Of a stretch of 64,000 nt of DNA, positions 18,104 through 26,265 are shown piece after piece. The notes under the pieces were generated by a model. The model ran no database searches and was not told where the DNA came from. It saw nothing but the letters and a program-made list of their open reading frames with translations. Position 1 is the stretch's first letter; the number at the start of each line of letters is the position of its first letter. The stretch is from SW4 sp042466115 (GTDB taxonomy: Bacteria > Pseudomonadota > Alphaproteobacteria > Rhodobacterales > Rhodobacteraceae), in assembly GCF_042466115.1 (NCBI RefSeq), contig NZ_JAXHBQ010000001.1, positions 3,149,350-3,213,349 on the forward strand, read 5' to 3'. Position numbers and translations under genes: made by a program.

Positions 18104-19978
18104 CTAGCCGACCTTTTTCATCCCCAGAACCCGTGCGCGTTTGCGCGGGTCTGTGTCGAACAGTGACGCCAGTTGTTCGGTCATCGCGCCCGCCAGTTGT
18201 TCCACATCCGTGATCGTCACGGCGCGGTCGTAATAGCGGGTCACGTCATGGCCGATGCCGATGGCGATCAGTTCGACCATCTTGCGTTTCTCGACCATCG
18301 CGATCACGTCGCGCAGGTGTTTTTCCAGGTAATTCGCGGGGTTAACCGACAAAGTTGAATCGTCCACCGGCGCGCCGTCACTGATCACCATCAGCACTTT
18401 GCGGGCCTCGCGGCGCGCGGCCATACGCCGGTGCGCCCATTCCAGCGCCTCGCCGTCGATGTTCTCTTTCAGCAGGCCTTCTTTCATCATCAAGCCCAGA
18501 TTATCGCGCGAACGCCGCCACGGGGCATCGGCACTTTTGTAGATGATGTGGCGTAGATCGTTCAAACGGCCGGGCTGTTGCGGGCGCCCGTCAGCCAGCC
18601 ATGCTTCGCGGCTGCTGCCACCCTTCCATGCGCGGGTGGTGAACCCGAGGATTTCAACCTTGACCTGACAGCGCTCCAGCGTGCGCGCCAGAACATCTGC
18701 ACAAATCGCGGCAATCGAAATCGGGCGGCCCCGCATCGAGCCGGAGTTATCCAGCAGCAGCGTCACGCAGGTATCGCGGAATTCGGTGTCTTTTTCGACT
18801 TTGAAAGACAGCGGTGTGGTCGGGTTGGCGACCACGCGCGCCAGACGTCCAGCGTCCAGAATGCCTTCCTCGCGGTCAAACTCCCATGACCGGTTTTGCT
18901 GCGCCTGAAGGCGACGTTGCAACTTGTTGGCAAGGCGCGAGACGGCCCCTTTCAGGGGTTCCAGCTGCTGATCCAGATAGGCGCGCAGGCGTTCCAATTC
19001 GGCAGGTTCAGCCAAGTCCTCGGCGCCTATTTCTTCATCGAAATCAGTCTTGTAAACGGCATAGTTCGGGTCGGCGTCCGATACGGGCTGGGGCGCGGGC
19101 GGATCAAGCGGGGCCTCGCCTTCGGGCATCTCGGTCTCGTCGGCCATTTCCTCGTCGGCGAGGTCATCCATCGAAACCTGCGCCTGACTGGCGTCTTGCT
19201 GGTCCTCTTGGGATTGCTCGGCGCTGGCTTCGGCTTCTTCGTCTTCGCCGTCGTCTTCACCGGTGCTGTCGGGTTGTTCTTCGTCCTCCTCGGACTGGTC
19301 CGCCTGATCTTCCTCGTCCTCGCCGCTGTCGGGGTCATCGCCCAACTGGTCGCCATACCCCAGATCCTCGATCATCTTGCGGGCGAATTTGGCAAAGGCC
19401 TGTTGGTCGCCAATGGTATCCTCTAGCGCATCCAGCGTGCCACCTGCCTGACCCTCGATAAAGTCGCGCCAGAGGCCCATGATATTGTCGGCGCCCTTGG
19501 GCAGATCGCGCCCTGTCGCAAGGTGGCGGATCAGATAGCCCGCGGCGGTCGCCAGCGGCGCTTCGGCCTTGTCGCGGATTTGGTTGTAGCCTTTGCGCGC
19601 GGCCTCGTTGCCGATTTTCGCGTCGATATTGCCTGCGGTGCCCGGCATGTGGCGCGCGCCCACGGCCTCGACCCGCGCGGTTTCCATCGCCTCGTATAGG
19701 TCGCGGGCCATCTGCCCTTGGGGCATGTATTTCGCGGCGATTTTCGGGTCGTGGAATTTGTGGCGGAGGGCAAAAGCATCCGCCGTGCCACGGGCCAACA
19801 GCACCTCGTCGCGGGTCATACGCCGCGTCACCTGTGGCAGCCGGATCGTTTCCGCCGTCTGACCCGCCGGATCAACCGAATAGCTGACCGTCAATTCAGG
19901 GTCGTCCGCCATGACCTTGGTCGCCTCGGCGAGGGCCTTTTTGAACGGATCAGCAGGGTTGTCAGTGGGTTTAGACAC
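18104..19978 (-). CDS. cobT: aerobic cobaltochelatase subunit CobT
   Basis: CobT works with CobS as the AAA+/VWA chaperone part of the CobNST complex, which inserts cobalt into hydrogenobyrinic acid a,c-diamide during aerobic B12 synthesis. The 624-residue protein has a CobT N-terminal domain, a very acidic linker (about 213-290), and a C-terminal VWA domain with an intact MIDAS DNSGS (410-414) in the motif LLLDNSGSMRGRPIS. cobS is immediately upstream on the same strand, separated by a 44-bp gap occupied by a REP-like repeat. The remaining cob genes, including cobN, are not in the window. Confidence 0.95.
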   Translation of the reverse strand: MSKPTDNPADPFKKALAEATKVMADDPELTVSYSVDPAGQTAETIRLPQVTRRMTRDEVLLARGTADAFALRHKFHDPKIAAKYMPQGQMARDLYEAMETARVEAVGARHMPGTAGNIDAKIGNEAARKGYNQIRDKAEAPLATAAGYLIRHLATGRDLPKGADNIMGLWRDFIEGQAGGTLDALEDTIGDQQAFAKFARKMIEDLGYGDQLGDDPDSGEDEEDQADQSEEDEEQPDSTGEDDGEDEEAEASAEQSQEDQQDASQAQVSMDDLADEEMADETEMPEGEAPLDPPAPQPVSDADPNYAVYKTDFDEEIGAEDLAEPAELERLRAYLDQQLEPLKGAVSRLANKLQRRLQAQQNRSWEFDREEGILDAGRLARVVANPTTPLSFKVEKDTEFRDTCVTLLLDNSGSMRGRPISIAAICADVLARTLERCQVKVEILGFTTRAWKGGSSREAWLADGRPQQPGRLNDLRHIIYKSADAPWRRSRDNLGLMMKEGLLKENIDGEALEWAHRRMAARREARKVLMVISDGAPVDDSTLSVNPANYLEKHLRDVIAMVEKRKMVELIAIGIGHDVTRYYDRAVTITDVEQLAGAMTEQLASLFDTDPRKRARVLGMKKVG

Positions 19979-19994
19979 GTTTCGCCATTTCTAT

Positions 19995-20020
19995 GTAAGG
20001 TGGGTCAAGACCCACGTTAC
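19995..20020. repeat. REP-like palindromic repeat, copy A (single unit)
   Basis: Palindrome with core GGTGGGTCAAGACCCACG flanked by GTAA and TTAC, filling most of the gap between cobS (stop at 20023) and cobT. The same unit occurs at 34475, 36011 and 63234. The arms pair perfectly around a short loop, so the cobS-cobT mRNA would carry a strong hairpin here. Confidence 0.75.
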
Positions 20021-20022
20021 TG

Positions 20023-21009
20023 TTAACCGAGGCTGAGGCTCGCGGCACTCTCCGGCAGTTCTTCGTCAAAACACCGCTGGTAGAATTCCGCCACAGTCTG
20101 GCGCTCCAGTTCGTCGCATTTGTTGAGGAAGCTCAGGCGGAAGGCATAGCCCACATCATGGAAAATCCGCGCGTTTTCGGCCCATGCGATGACGGTGCGT
20201 GGCGACATCACGGTGGACAGATCGCCGTTCATGAACGCGGTGCGGGTCAGGTCGGCGACCGTCACCATCTGCGAAATCGTCTTGCGGCCTTTTTCGTTGT
20301 TGAACGTGGGTGCCTTGGACAACACAATCGCGGTTTCCGCATCGTGGGACAGATAATTCAGCGTGGCGACCAGCGACCAGCGGTCCATCTGCGCCTGGTT
20401 GATCTGCTGGGTGCCGTGATAAAGCCCCGTCGTGTCGCCCAGACCCACAGTGTTGGCCGTGGCGAACAGGCGGAAGTATTTGTTGGGCGTGATAATCTCG
20501 TTCTGGTCCATCAGGGTCAGCTTGCCGTCATGTTCCAGCACGCGCTGGATTACGAACATCACATCGGCGCGCCCCGCGTCATATTCATCAAACACCAGCG
20601 CCACAGGATTGCGCAGCGCCCAGGGCAAGATGCCTTCGTGGAATTCGGTAACCTGCTTGCCGTCGCGCAGTTTGATCGCGTCCTTGCCGATCAGGTCAAT
20701 CCGCGAAATGTGGCTGTCAAGGTTCACACGCACCGTGGGCCAGTTCAGCCGTGCGCCGACCTGTTCGATATGCGTGGATTTACCCGTGCCGTGGTAGCCC
20801 TGCACCATGACGCGGCGGTTATAGCCATAGCCCGCAAGGATCGCCAAGGTCGTGTCGGGATCAAACTTGTAGGTCGGGTCAATCGCAGGCACGCGGTCGC
20901 TGGGTTCGGCAAACCCTTTGATTGTCATGTCTGTGTCGATGCCAAACACATCACGGACCGAAAAGTCTTCGGTGGGTTTTGCCTGCATGTCGGTGTTGCC
21001 GTCGGCCAT
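20023..21009 (-). CDS. cobS: aerobic cobaltochelatase subunit CobS
   Basis: The AAA+ ATPase partner of CobT in cobalt chelation. I choose ATG 21009 (MADGNTDMQAKPTEDF), which has GGAAGG eight bases upstream and gives 328 residues, the usual CobS size; an in-frame ATG at 21030 and longer forms exist but have weaker support. Walker A is GYHGTGKST (71-79), Walker B ALVFDEYDAG, and sensor-1 is LFATANTVGLGD. Read with cobT as an operon across a palindromic repeat. Confidence 0.95.
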   Translation of the reverse strand: MADGNTDMQAKPTEDFSVRDVFGIDTDMTIKGFAEPSDRVPAIDPTYKFDPDTTLAILAGYGYNRRVMVQGYHGTGKSTHIEQVGARLNWPTVRVNLDSHISRIDLIGKDAIKLRDGKQVTEFHEGILPWALRNPVALVFDEYDAGRADVMFVIQRVLEHDGKLTLMDQNEIITPNKYFRLFATANTVGLGDTTGLYHGTQQINQAQMDRWSLVATLNYLSHDAETAIVLSKAPTFNNEKGRKTISQMVTVADLTRTAFMNGDLSTVMSPRTVIAWAENARIFHDVGYAFRLSFLNKCDELERQTVAEFYQRCFDEELPESAASLSLG

Positions 21010-21137
21010 CGGTCGTGCCTTCCATTTCATTGTATTCGCGCCGTGTCGGGATGCAACATATCGCACCCGCCTGCAAGGGGAAGGGGGGTGTTGCCTTTTG
21101 CGCAAACTGCGCGATGTTAGGGGGGAAAGAGGTGGCA

Positions 21138-21680
21138 ATGACGACAGTGCAGGACATTGAAACGATGATTTCACGCGTGGCCCTTGGGGACCGCGCGGCG
21201 TTTGATGCGCTCTATGCTGCGACCTCGGCGAAACTTTTCGGGGTGTGCCTGCGTGTCTTGGGCAACCGGGCCGAAGCCGAGGATGCCCTACAAGAGATTT
21301 ACGTCAAGGTCTGGAACAAGGCCGACCGCTATCAGATGAACGGGTTCAGCCCGATGACATGGCTGATCACGCTGTCGCGCAACCACGCGATTGACCGCCT
21401 ACGCGCGCGCCGCGATCGCGGGGCGGGCATGGACGAGGCCGCCGCGATTGCCGATGGCGCACCGGGCCCCGAGGATCTGGCCGTTGCCGCATCCGAGGCG
21501 CGACAGATCGCCGCCTGCATGGCCGAATTGCCCCCCGATCGGGCCGAAGCCGTGCGCCGCGCCTATCTGGAGGGCGAAACCTACAAGGAGCTGGCCGCGC
21601 GCTATGACCAGCCCCTCAATACGATCCGCACCTGGCTGCGCCGCAGCCTGTTGAAGCTTAGGGAGTGTCTGTCCACATGA
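21138..21680 (+). CDS. ECF RNA polymerase sigma factor, SigK/RpoE-like
   Basis: A 180-residue group-4 sigma factor. Region 2 is seen in AAFDALYAATSAKLFGVCL and AEDALQEIYVKVWNKADRY, with the DNA-melting segment FSPMTWLITLSRNHAIDRLR; region 4 includes YKELAARYDQPLNTIRTW. ATG 21138 has a GAGGTGG ribosome-binding site. It overlaps its anti-sigma partner by four bases (ATGA), the standard arrangement for ECF/anti-sigma pairs. Together with the fasciclin and MsrB genes downstream this looks like an envelope oxidative-stress regulon. Divergent from cobS. Confidence 0.92.
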   Translation: MTTVQDIETMISRVALGDRAAFDALYAATSAKLFGVCLRVLGNRAEAEDALQEIYVKVWNKADRYQMNGFSPMTWLITLSRNHAIDRLRARRDRGAGMDEAAAIADGAPGPEDLAVAASEARQIAACMAELPPDRAEAVRRAYLEGETYKELAARYDQPLNTIRTWLRRSLLKLRECLST

Positions 21681-22357
21681 CACAAGCGTTTGAACAAGAG
21701 GAAGGCCGCGCACTGGCCGCCGAATATGCGCTTGGGCTGCTGGACAGCGCCGAGGCCCGCGCCTTTGAGGATGCATTGGCGACAGACCCTGATCTGCGCG
21801 ATGAATACGCGAACTGGGCAACCACATTCGCTGCGATGACCAATGATATTGCGGCCGTTGCCCCGCCTGCATCGGCGAAGGTGGCGATTGATGCGGTGCT
21901 GTTTGGCAAACCGCGCAGTGTCTGGCAGCGTATCGGTCTGATGCCGGCCCTGCTGGGGGCCACGGCGGCGGCGCTGATCCTGTTCGTTGTCGTCAATCTG
22001 GGGCTGCTGGCGCCTGCGCCCACACCAACTTATGTGGCGGAAATCGCCGCCGAGGATCAAAGCCTGATCGTCACGGCCGCCTTTGATGAAACGTCACGCA
22101 CCCTAAGCGTGAGCCGCGCCGCGGGGTCTGCACGCGACGGGCGCGCGCTGGAACTGTGGCTGATCGCGGGGGAAAACGCCCCTGTGTCACTGGGCGTTCT
22201 GCCCGATGATCCCAATGCCAGTCTGACCGTGCCTGCCGATCTGGTGGCGGCCCTGAACGGTGGTGTGTTGGCAATCAGCGACGAACCGCTTGGCGGTTCG
22301 CCCACGGGTGCGCCCACGGGCGTAGTGCTGGCGGTTGGTCCGCTCACGACCCTGTGA
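21677..22357 (+). CDS. anti-sigma factor, RskA-like
   Basis: A 226-residue single-pass membrane protein. The N-terminal cytoplasmic part has a RskA-like anti-sigma start (ALAAEYALGLLDSAEARAFE), followed by one membrane helix at about 93-113 (MPALLGATAAALILFVVVNL) and a periplasmic RskA domain with ELWLIAGENAPVSLGVL. It would hold the overlapping sigma factor inactive at the membrane until a periplasmic signal triggers proteolysis; that mechanism is known for RskA and inferred here. Translation is coupled through the ATGA overlap. Confidence 0.88.
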   Translation: MTQAFEQEEGRALAAEYALGLLDSAEARAFEDALATDPDLRDEYANWATTFAAMTNDIAAVAPPASAKVAIDAVLFGKPRSVWQRIGLMPALLGATAAALILFVVVNLGLLAPAPTPTYVAEIAAEDQSLIVTAAFDETSRTLSVSRAAGSARDGRALELWLIAGENAPVSLGVLPDDPNASLTVPADLVAALNGGVLAISDEPLGGSPTGAPTGVVLAVGPLTTL

Positions 22358-22406
22358 TCGGATAATCTGAAACTTGGGCCAGCGGGCCAACGTGTCTTGG
22401 GGGTAA

Positions 22407-22426
22407 TTCGGGCAAAAACGCCCGAA
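22407..22426. promoter_or_regulatory. inverted repeat upstream of the fasciclin gene
   Basis: A perfect seven-base inverted repeat TTCGGGC / GCCCGAA with a six-base A-rich loop, in the 89-bp gap between the anti-sigma gene and the fasciclin gene. It ends 20 bases before the ATG. It could be a weak terminator or attenuator, or an mRNA stabilising hairpin; there is no T tract on the plus strand. Confidence 0.4.
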
Positions 22427-22446
22427 ATAACCAAAGGAGAGACACA

Positions 22447-23007
22447 ATGATCCGCACGACACTTCTTGCCGCCACGACATCCCTGACACTGACAGGCATG
22501 GCACTGGCCGAGGCCCATGCGACAAATCCGATGGTCGGCGGCGCTGAAATGAGCGCCGAAATGGACATCATCGCCAATGCGATGAATTCGCCGATCCACA
22601 CGACGCTGGTCGCGGCTGTTGCACAGGCTGGTCTGGTCGAAACCCTTCAGGGCGAAGGCCCGTTCACCGTGTTTGCGCCGACCGACGAAGCCTTCGGGAT
22701 GATCTCTGATGAAACGCTGGGTGCCTTGATGATGGATGAAAACAAGGAACAACTGGCGCAAATCCTGACATGCCATGTGGTTGCTGCCGACGCCATGTCG
22801 AACGCAATTGCCGGTATGATCGCCGATGATGGCGGCGCGCACCCCGTGCCAACCGTGGGCGGCTGCACATTGACGGCGGAAATGGACGGGGACGACATCA
22901 CGCTGACGGATGAAAACGGCCGCTTGGCCACCGTCACGATTGCGGATGTGAAACAGTCCAACGGCGTGATCCATGTGATCGACCGCGTGCTGCTGCCCAA
23001 GCAATAA
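22447..23007 (+). CDS. periplasmic fasciclin (FAS1) domain protein
   Basis: A 186-residue exported protein with a signal peptide (1-21, ending MALAEA) and one FAS1 domain: MDIIANAMNSPIHTTLVAAV, GPFTVFAPTDEAFG, ILTCHVVAADAM and the closing NGVIHVIDRVLLP. Two cysteines (ILTCHVV, GGCTL) could form a disulfide. GGAGA lies six bases before the ATG. Its position directly after an ECF sigma and RskA-like anti-sigma parallels the mycobacterial SigK-RskA system, which controls the FAS1 proteins MPT70/MPT83 (established), suggesting this gene is a target of the adjacent sigma factor (inference). Confidence 0.9.
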   Translation: MIRTTLLAATTSLTLTGMALAEAHATNPMVGGAEMSAEMDIIANAMNSPIHTTLVAAVAQAGLVETLQGEGPFTVFAPTDEAFGMISDETLGALMMDENKEQLAQILTCHVVAADAMSNAIAGMIADDGGAHPVPTVGGCTLTAEMDGDDITLTDENGRLATVTIADVKQSNGVIHVIDRVLLPKQ

Positions 23008-23042
23008 ATGCCGGGCGTCATCACCTGACCATCACATGATCG

Positions 23043-23086
23043 TGCGCCGCCCCACTTTGTCTGTCCCCGGGGCGGCGCATTTTGTT
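23043..23086 (+). terminator. intrinsic terminator after the fasciclin gene
   Basis: An eleven-base perfect stem TGCGCCGCCCC / GGGGCGGCGCA with a 15-base loop, followed by TTTTGTT. It separates the fasciclin transcript from msrB. Confidence 0.82.
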
Positions 23087-23111
23087 AGAACCCCTGCCAA
23101 AGGAGACCGTT

Positions 23112-23570
23112 ATGAACCGCCGCACATTTACCCTTTCCGCGATGCTGGCCCCCTTGCTGGGGACAACCGCACACGCCCAGTCATTCGAAGTCACCCGCAC
23201 CGAATCCGAATGGCGCGCCATGCTGAGCGACCTGCAATATCGCGTTATGCGTGAAGAAGCGACAGAACGGGCGTTTTCCAGCCCGCTCGACAAGCTTTAT
23301 GACGCGGGCACGTATTTTTGCCGTGGCTGCGATTTGCCGCTTTATCCAAGTGACACGAAATACGACAGCGGCACCGGTTGGCCCAGCTTTTACGCAAGCC
23401 TGCCCGGCGCCATCGGCACCAAGCCCGATCCGGGCCTGTTTGGCACCCGCACCGAATGCCATTGCCGCCGCTGCGGCAGCCACCTTGGGCATGTTTTTGA
23501 TGACGGCCCCGCGCCAACGGGCAAACGCCATTGCCTGAACGGCGTGTCATTGGTGTTCCGCGCCGCCTGA
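23112..23570 (+). CDS. msrB: Tat-exported peptide-methionine (R)-S-oxide reductase
   Basis: MsrB reduces methionine-R-sulfoxide in proteins. The 152-residue protein begins with a twin-arginine signal MNRRTFTLSAMLAP ending AHAQ, so it acts in the periplasm. Zinc is held by CRGC and CRRC, and the family signatures are GTGWPSFY, GSHLGHVFDDGP and the catalytic-cysteine segment RHCLNGVSL. ATG 23112 has AGGAGA eleven to six bases upstream. Tat export of MsrB fits repair of oxidised periplasmic proteins. Bounded by terminators on both sides. Confidence 0.93.
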   Translation: MNRRTFTLSAMLAPLLGTTAHAQSFEVTRTESEWRAMLSDLQYRVMREEATERAFSSPLDKLYDAGTYFCRGCDLPLYPSDTKYDSGTGWPSFYASLPGAIGTKPDPGLFGTRTECHCRRCGSHLGHVFDDGPAPTGKRHCLNGVSLVFRAA

Positions 23571-23596
23571 TTTACCGAAATCCTGCACGACCTTTC

Positions 23597-23637
23597 GGGG
23601 CGGCTGCACAGATCGTGCGCCGCCCCTTTGCATTTGT
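23597..23637 (+). terminator. intrinsic terminator after msrB
   Basis: A perfect eight-base stem GGGGCGGC / GCCGCCCC with a loop that itself can pair GCAC/GTGC, followed by TTTGCATTT. It lies 26 bases after the msrB stop. Confidence 0.8.
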
Positions 23638-23676
23638 CCTGCTAGCCAAGAGAAAACGCGAATGGAAAGGGACGTC

Positions 23677-24141
23677 ATGACATATCAAACGAAACGGGTG
23701 CTGCTGGCGGCGCTGTTGATCGGGCTGACGGGCGGATGCGTCGGCGTGGTCATGGAGGTTGTTCACGCAACTCCGTCAAACCATGGGGAATGGTTGCCGG
23801 GGCAGGGCTGGCTTGTGCCGCTTGTCGCATTCCCGGGGGCGGCGCTGGCAGGCGCGTTGTGCACATGGTCTTTCGGTCGGGCCGGACCTGCGGGATGGTT
23901 TTGGGCGTTGGGCGGCGCGGTGCTGGCGACAATCCTGGGCGGGGCGCTTGGCGGGACGTTTCTGGCTGTCGGGATCGGCACGGTGTTGGGGGCGGCAGCA
24001 GTTGTCATCTACCTTGTCCAATTCCCGCTGCTACTGTTGCTTTGGCTGACATTGATGGCCTGCACCCACCTTGTTTTGCAGCATTATCTGCCGCGTCTGT
24101 CCACAGACCGGAAACAAAGCATTTCCCAAGTCGCGCCCTGA
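23677..24141 (+). CDS. membrane protein, unknown function
   Basis: A 154-residue hydrophobic protein with about four membrane segments (about 6-26, 45-63, 70-100, 105-130) and glycine-rich stretches such as AVLATILGGALGGTFLAVGIG. I choose ATG 23677 because AAAGGGA lies close upstream; ATG 23662 is in frame and also possible. A Cys at about 18 follows LIGLTGG, but the context is not a convincing lipobox. No family recognised. The following gene is 58 bp away on the same strand. Confidence 0.6.
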   Translation: MTYQTKRVLLAALLIGLTGGCVGVVMEVVHATPSNHGEWLPGQGWLVPLVAFPGAALAGALCTWSFGRAGPAGWFWALGGAVLATILGGALGGTFLAVGIGTVLGAAAVVIYLVQFPLLLLLWLTLMACTHLVLQHYLPRLSTDRKQSISQVAP

Positions 24142-24199
24142 TGCCACGTTGATGCCACCTTCGTTTGGCAATTAGCCGGGGAACGTGAACGGAGTCTCT

Positions 24200-24736
24200 A
24201 TGCGCAAGCTATGGCGTAATCGTCAAATCCCGACCCAAGGTGAACGCGCCCGCGCGCTTGCCTATATTGCCGTGGCGTTGTTTGGCGCGGGGTTTGCATT
24301 CGTGACCGTGACGCGGATGAATGGCGAACGGGTGTTGGGCACGGGGCTCACATGGTATGATCTGTGGATCGTGATCAGTGGCGGGATTGGCGCGGCCGCA
24401 GCCTTGTTTCTGGCGCGCGACAAGATTGGCCAGCCTGGCCTGCGCGGCGTCTATCGTGCGGCCTTTGGCACGGTCTGGATCAGCTTTGTCGGCGCGCTGA
24501 TCGCAGGCACGCTTGCGCTGCCGCTTTACGGCACGATGTTCGGCCCGTTCACACTGGGCGTGACCCTTACAAGCGCGCCGATGCTTGCAATGCTGTGGTT
24601 TGCCAACCTTCTGTCGGTGCACGTGTTGATGTTACGCTGGCACATCGAGCGCGAGTCGATCTTTGCCAAGCCTGTGCCGCCGATGCCGGTGCGCAGATCG
24701 TCACACCGCCTGCGCATGGCAGGCCGCGTCAGTTAA
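24200..24736 (+). CDS. membrane protein, unknown function
   Basis: A 178-residue protein with four probable membrane helices (about 21-40, 53-70, 82-104, 108-132), a basic N-terminus (MRKLWRNRQIPTQGERARA) and a basic C-terminus. ATG 24200 has GGAG nearby; an upstream GTG at 24185 is in frame. No characterised domain recognised. Its end overlaps the convergent J-domain gene by four bases. Confidence 0.62.
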   Translation: MRKLWRNRQIPTQGERARALAYIAVALFGAGFAFVTVTRMNGERVLGTGLTWYDLWIVISGGIGAAAALFLARDKIGQPGLRGVYRAAFGTVWISFVGALIAGTLALPLYGTMFGPFTLGVTLTSAPMLAMLWFANLLSVHVLMLRWHIERESIFAKPVPPMPVRRSSHRLRMAGRVS

Positions 24737-25368
24737 CTGGTAAAGTGGCGGCTGGTCTTGATCTGGTCCCAGGCCCAAACAACTTCAGCCAGCTGTTCCT
24801 CTTGCGAGCGGTCCCCGCCATTCATGTCGGGATGCAGCACCTTGATCAGCGACTTGTAGGCCTTGCGAATTTCCGTCTTGGTCCAGTGATCCTTGGCTTC
24901 AAGAATATCAATCGCGCGCCGTTCCGTCGGGGGCAGCTTGCGGGTTGATCCGGTCACTGATTTGCCGGGGTTTTGCGTCGCATTCTGGCCCAACACCTGA
25001 TGCGGGTCGTCCACACCCAGCCGCGCCCAAGCCCGCTGTTCTTCGGATTTCTTGCCGAAAGGTTTGGTTTCGCGTTCCCAGACGCGATCCTTGTCGACCT
25101 GTTCCAGATATTCCTTTTCGGTCGATCCGTCGAAAAAGTTCCACTTCAGGTTATACTCGCGCGCGTGGTCCTTACAGAACCAATAGTAGTCATCCAGAAT
25201 ATCGGGCGATTTCGGCGCACGGTATTTGCCCGATTCCTCGCATCCCGGATTGTCGCAGACACGGGTCGAGGTTTCAGACGCACCCGACATGCCGCGCCGT
25301 CCGCGCGGGTTTTTCTTTTTGGAGCTCGACACCGACATGTCGAAACCGAAGGGATCGCTTTTGGCCAT
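24733..25368 (-). CDS. J-domain (DnaJ-like) protein
   Basis: A 211-residue protein with a C-terminal J domain: EAKDHWTKTEIRKAYKSLI followed by the essential HPD in KVLHPDMNGGDRS, at about 175-180. The N-terminal half contains CDNPGCEESGKYRAP and WFCKDHAREYN, a Cys/His arrangement that could bind zinc. It lacks the G/F and zinc-finger regions of full DnaJ, so it is probably a specialised co-chaperone for DnaK; the client is unknown. Divergent from bolA. Confidence 0.88.
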   Translation of the reverse strand: MAKSDPFGFDMSVSSSKKKNPRGRRGMSGASETSTRVCDNPGCEESGKYRAPKSPDILDDYYWFCKDHAREYNLKWNFFDGSTEKEYLEQVDKDRVWERETKPFGKKSEEQRAWARLGVDDPHQVLGQNATQNPGKSVTGSTRKLPPTERRAIDILEAKDHWTKTEIRKAYKSLIKVLHPDMNGGDRSQEEQLAEVVWAWDQIKTSRHFTS

Positions 25369-25447
25369 TTGTATGTCTTACCTTTTCGACTCGGACGCAT
25401 GAGTTTAAGCCGTGTGTCAGCAGATTGAAGGGGCAAAGGGCAAAATA

Positions 25448-25702
25448 ATGCAGCTTGAGCAAGAAATTCACACCGCTTTGACGGAGGCACTGGCACCGAC
25501 CTCGCTTGAGGTGATCAACGAAAGCTATATGCACGCAGGTCACGCGGGCGATGACGGGTCGGGCGAAAGCCATTGGCGGATCGTGATTTCCGCGCCGTCA
25601 CTGGCCGACATGTCACGCATTGCCCGCCATCGCGCGGTTCACGCAGCCCTTGGCGATCGGATCATCGGACGCATTCACGCCCTGAGCATCGACATCGTCT
25701 GA
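25448..25702 (+). CDS. bolA: BolA family protein
   Basis: An 84-residue BolA-like protein, usually a partner of monothiol glutaredoxins in iron-sulfur cluster handling. It shows the BolA fold pattern LEVINESYMHAGHAG, the SHWRIVISAPSLADMSRIARHR segment and a conserved His in the C-terminal IGRIHALSIDI. ATG 25448 follows an AAAATA-rich leader; longer in-frame starts at 25412 are not GTG/ATG-supported by homology. Its stop is adjacent to the convergent DUF4177 gene, with no gap. Confidence 0.9.
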   Translation: MQLEQEIHTALTEALAPTSLEVINESYMHAGHAGDDGSGESHWRIVISAPSLADMSRIARHRAVHAALGDRIIGRIHALSIDIV

Positions 25703-26131
25703 TTACTCGGCGGCGACTCCGGTTTTTTCCGGCGTGTCAGGGGTAGGTTCGGCGTTGACGTTGTCCTGGGGTGTTACGTCTTGCGACAGTGTTTCGGTCA
25801 CGCGTTCCTCGGGCTTGGCGATCATGGGCAGGGGGGCCGGAGCGGCAAGGGCCACAGGCGTCGGGTCAAGTTCGCGTGGCGCGAGGTTTGCGTCGTCTTC
25901 AATCGCACGGCGAAACACCAGCATGTTCTGAAACGTGGTCGTGCGCCCCGTCAGTCCGGCGCGTTCTTCGCAAGGCAGCGTGTCGGTGCGCTGGTATTCC
26001 CAGCCCTGCGCGCCCATCTCGTTCATCACCACCTCAAGCGCATTGGCAAAGCGCCCCTCGGGAGTTTTCACACCTTTGGCGCGCTGGCCCTTTTTGGGGG
26101 CGGGCACAACTTTGTAGGCATAGGTGGTCAT
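25703..26131 (-). CDS. DUF4177 domain protein
   Basis: A 142-residue protein. The N-terminal part (YAYKVVPAPKKGQRAKGVK, NEMGAQGWEYQRTDTLPCEE) fits the DUF4177 pattern of a short strand-rich domain with the GWEY core; the C-terminal half is Pro/Ala/Glu-rich and probably disordered. Function unknown. ATG 26131 is chosen because residues upstream in the same frame look non-coding. Convergent with bolA. Confidence 0.75.
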   Translation of the reverse strand: MTTYAYKVVPAPKKGQRAKGVKTPEGRFANALEVVMNEMGAQGWEYQRTDTLPCEERAGLTGRTTTFQNMLVFRRAIEDDANLAPRELDPTPVALAAPAPLPMIAKPEERVTETLSQDVTPQDNVNAEPTPDTPEKTGVAAE

Positions 26132-26212
26132 GGCAGAATCCTTTGAACGACTGCGCCAATCTATCAACTGCGCCGCCCAAGTCCAACGCCGGCCTTGAAA
26201 AATCGTCGCATA

Positions 26213-26245
26213 ACAAAAAGGGCCGCCCTGATCACAGGACGGCCC
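26213..26245 (-). terminator. intrinsic terminator after the cytochrome c gene
   Basis: On the minus strand, GGGCCGTCCTG / CAGGGCGGCCC forms a long stem (one mismatch) around ATCA-type loop bases and is followed by CTTTTTGTT. It lies about 20 bases downstream of the cytochrome c stop. Confidence 0.82.
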
Positions 26246-26265
26246 AAGATGTAGTGGTGTCGGGC

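Noticed and set aside
18104..19978. Acidic repeats in CobT as a sign of a separate disordered gene
   Set aside because: The Asp/Glu-rich linker is a normal part of CobT and the frame is continuous with the VWA domain.
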